Positions 63,686 through 64,000 of a DNA stretch of 64,000 bases are shown here, one piece after another (position 1 is the first letter of the stretch; each line of letters begins with the position of its first letter). Under the pieces are notes generated by a model. That model had not been told where the DNA came from and made no database searches. It saw only the letters and a program-made list of their open reading frames with translations. The translations under genes were made by a program, and so were the position numbers. This stretch comes from Paenibacillus sp. FSL A5-0031 (GTDB taxonomy: Bacteria > Bacillota > Bacilli > Paenibacillales > Paenibacillaceae), in NCBI RefSeq assembly GCF_001956295.1, contig NZ_MRTD01000030.1, forward strand, positions 1 through 64,000. The letters run 5' to 3'.

Positions 63686-63709
63686 AAGGGCTGCCTCGTG
63701 GCAGTCCTT
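63686..63709. terminator. Hairpin 3' of PHP gene
   Basis: AAGGGCTGCC pairs with GGCAGTCCTT (10 bp, one G-T pair, 4-base loop). T's follow on the plus strand. It may be a bidirectional terminator after the PHP gene. Confidence 0.5.
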
Positions 63710-63726
63710 TTAGTCTTCAACTATCT

Positions 63727-64000
63727 TTACCCGTTAGCATAGTGCTCTAGCTCCACAAACCAATCCCATCCAATCCCTAAGTAATCTGGAGAATGGGCAT
63801 CTGACCCGTATATACACGAAACCCCATGGTGCCTACATTTAATCAGGAACCATTCAGGTACATACGCTTTCCCACATGTATCTACCCTTAATCCTGCCGT
63901 GTTCACATCAAGTCCAACATTCATTCTAAGGAGGAGCGGAATAATTTTCTCCATGCGATCTTTGATTTGCCCTTCATCTATTTCAGGTAAGACGGTTTTA
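63727..64000 (-). CDS. PHP-domain phosphatase, C-terminal part (runs off window)
   Basis: The frame is open to the window edge, so only the C-terminal 91 residues are seen. GLDVNTAGLR and YGSDAHSPDYLGIGWDWF match the C-terminus of HisJ-type histidinol-phosphatases of the PHP superfamily; SDAH supplies metal ligands. The last three residues and stop lie in a repeat copy. It may be a phosphatase for histidine synthesis or another PHP phosphoesterase. Confidence 0.75.
   Translation of the reverse strand, partial: KTVLPEIDEGQIKDRMEKIIPLLLRMNVGLDVNTAGLRVDTCGKAYVPEWFLIKCRHHGVSCIYGSDAHSPDYLGIGWDWFVELEHYANG
63728..63742. repeat. Repeat fragment, copy 6
   Basis: TTACCCGTTAGCATA shares CCCGTTAGC with copies 3 and 5. 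It forms the last codons (Ala-Asn-Gly) and stop of the partial PHP gene. Confidence 0.4.

Overview
The window looks like chromosomal DNA of a spore-forming, plant-polysaccharide-degrading Firmicute, most likely Paenibacillus or a close relative. This rests on the many YesM/YesN-type sensor and regulator pairs beside sugar ABC importers, the lipobox substrate-binding proteins, a SleB-type cortex hydrolase, strong AGGAGG ribosome sites with GTG and TTG starts, and moderate GC. No rRNA, tRNA, CRISPR array, transposase or phage gene was seen.

Region 1 (0-13 kb) is a sugar-sensing and uptake locus. A minus-strand set encodes a sensor kinase, a membrane-anchored binding protein and a response regulator. 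It faces a plus-strand lipoprotein binding protein, two permeases and a DUF5107/TPR protein. A modular GH8 endoglucanase with palindromic operators follows. Region 2 (13-24 kb) holds a VOC/TetR pair with a clear operator, two GH3 enzymes (NagZ-like and BglX-like) with a divergent AraC regulator, a cell-wall amidase, and an OmpR-type two-component system translationally coupled to a lipoprotein.

Region 3 (24-36.5 kb) is mixed. Two copies of an unrecognised 209-residue gene, with their flanks, bracket about 5.3 kb containing an AraC/siderophore-binding-protein continuous ORF with an internal Fur box, a SleB-like hydrolase, kptA and a nitronate monooxygenase. An AraC/GyrI - UvrA-like - serine hydrolase operon and a PAP2 phosphatase follow. 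Region 4 (36.6-46 kb) is a YesM/YesN pair, an LplABC-type importer and a large uncharacterised, probably glycosidic protein.

Region 5 (46.5-57.4 kb) is a probable fructan or fructoside operon: FGGY kinase, divergent GH32-like enzyme, two permeases, binding protein, classical GH32 and ROK fructokinase, preceded by a ROK repressor. Region 6 (57.7-60.7 kb) has a GPH sugar symporter, a truncated GH3 remnant and an AraC regulator. Region 7 (60.7-64 kb) is unlike the rest: small hypothetical genes, all on the minus strand, separated by related palindromic repeats resembling a cassette array, ending in a partial PHP phosphatase.

None of the three sugar ABC importers has its own ATPase gene here, so a shared MsmX/MsmK-type ATPase encoded elsewhere is inferred. 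The most notable items are the cassette-like repeat array, the AraC-Fur box-binding protein ORF, the SBP-containing three-component sensor, the uncharacterised 800-residue protein and the GH3 relic.
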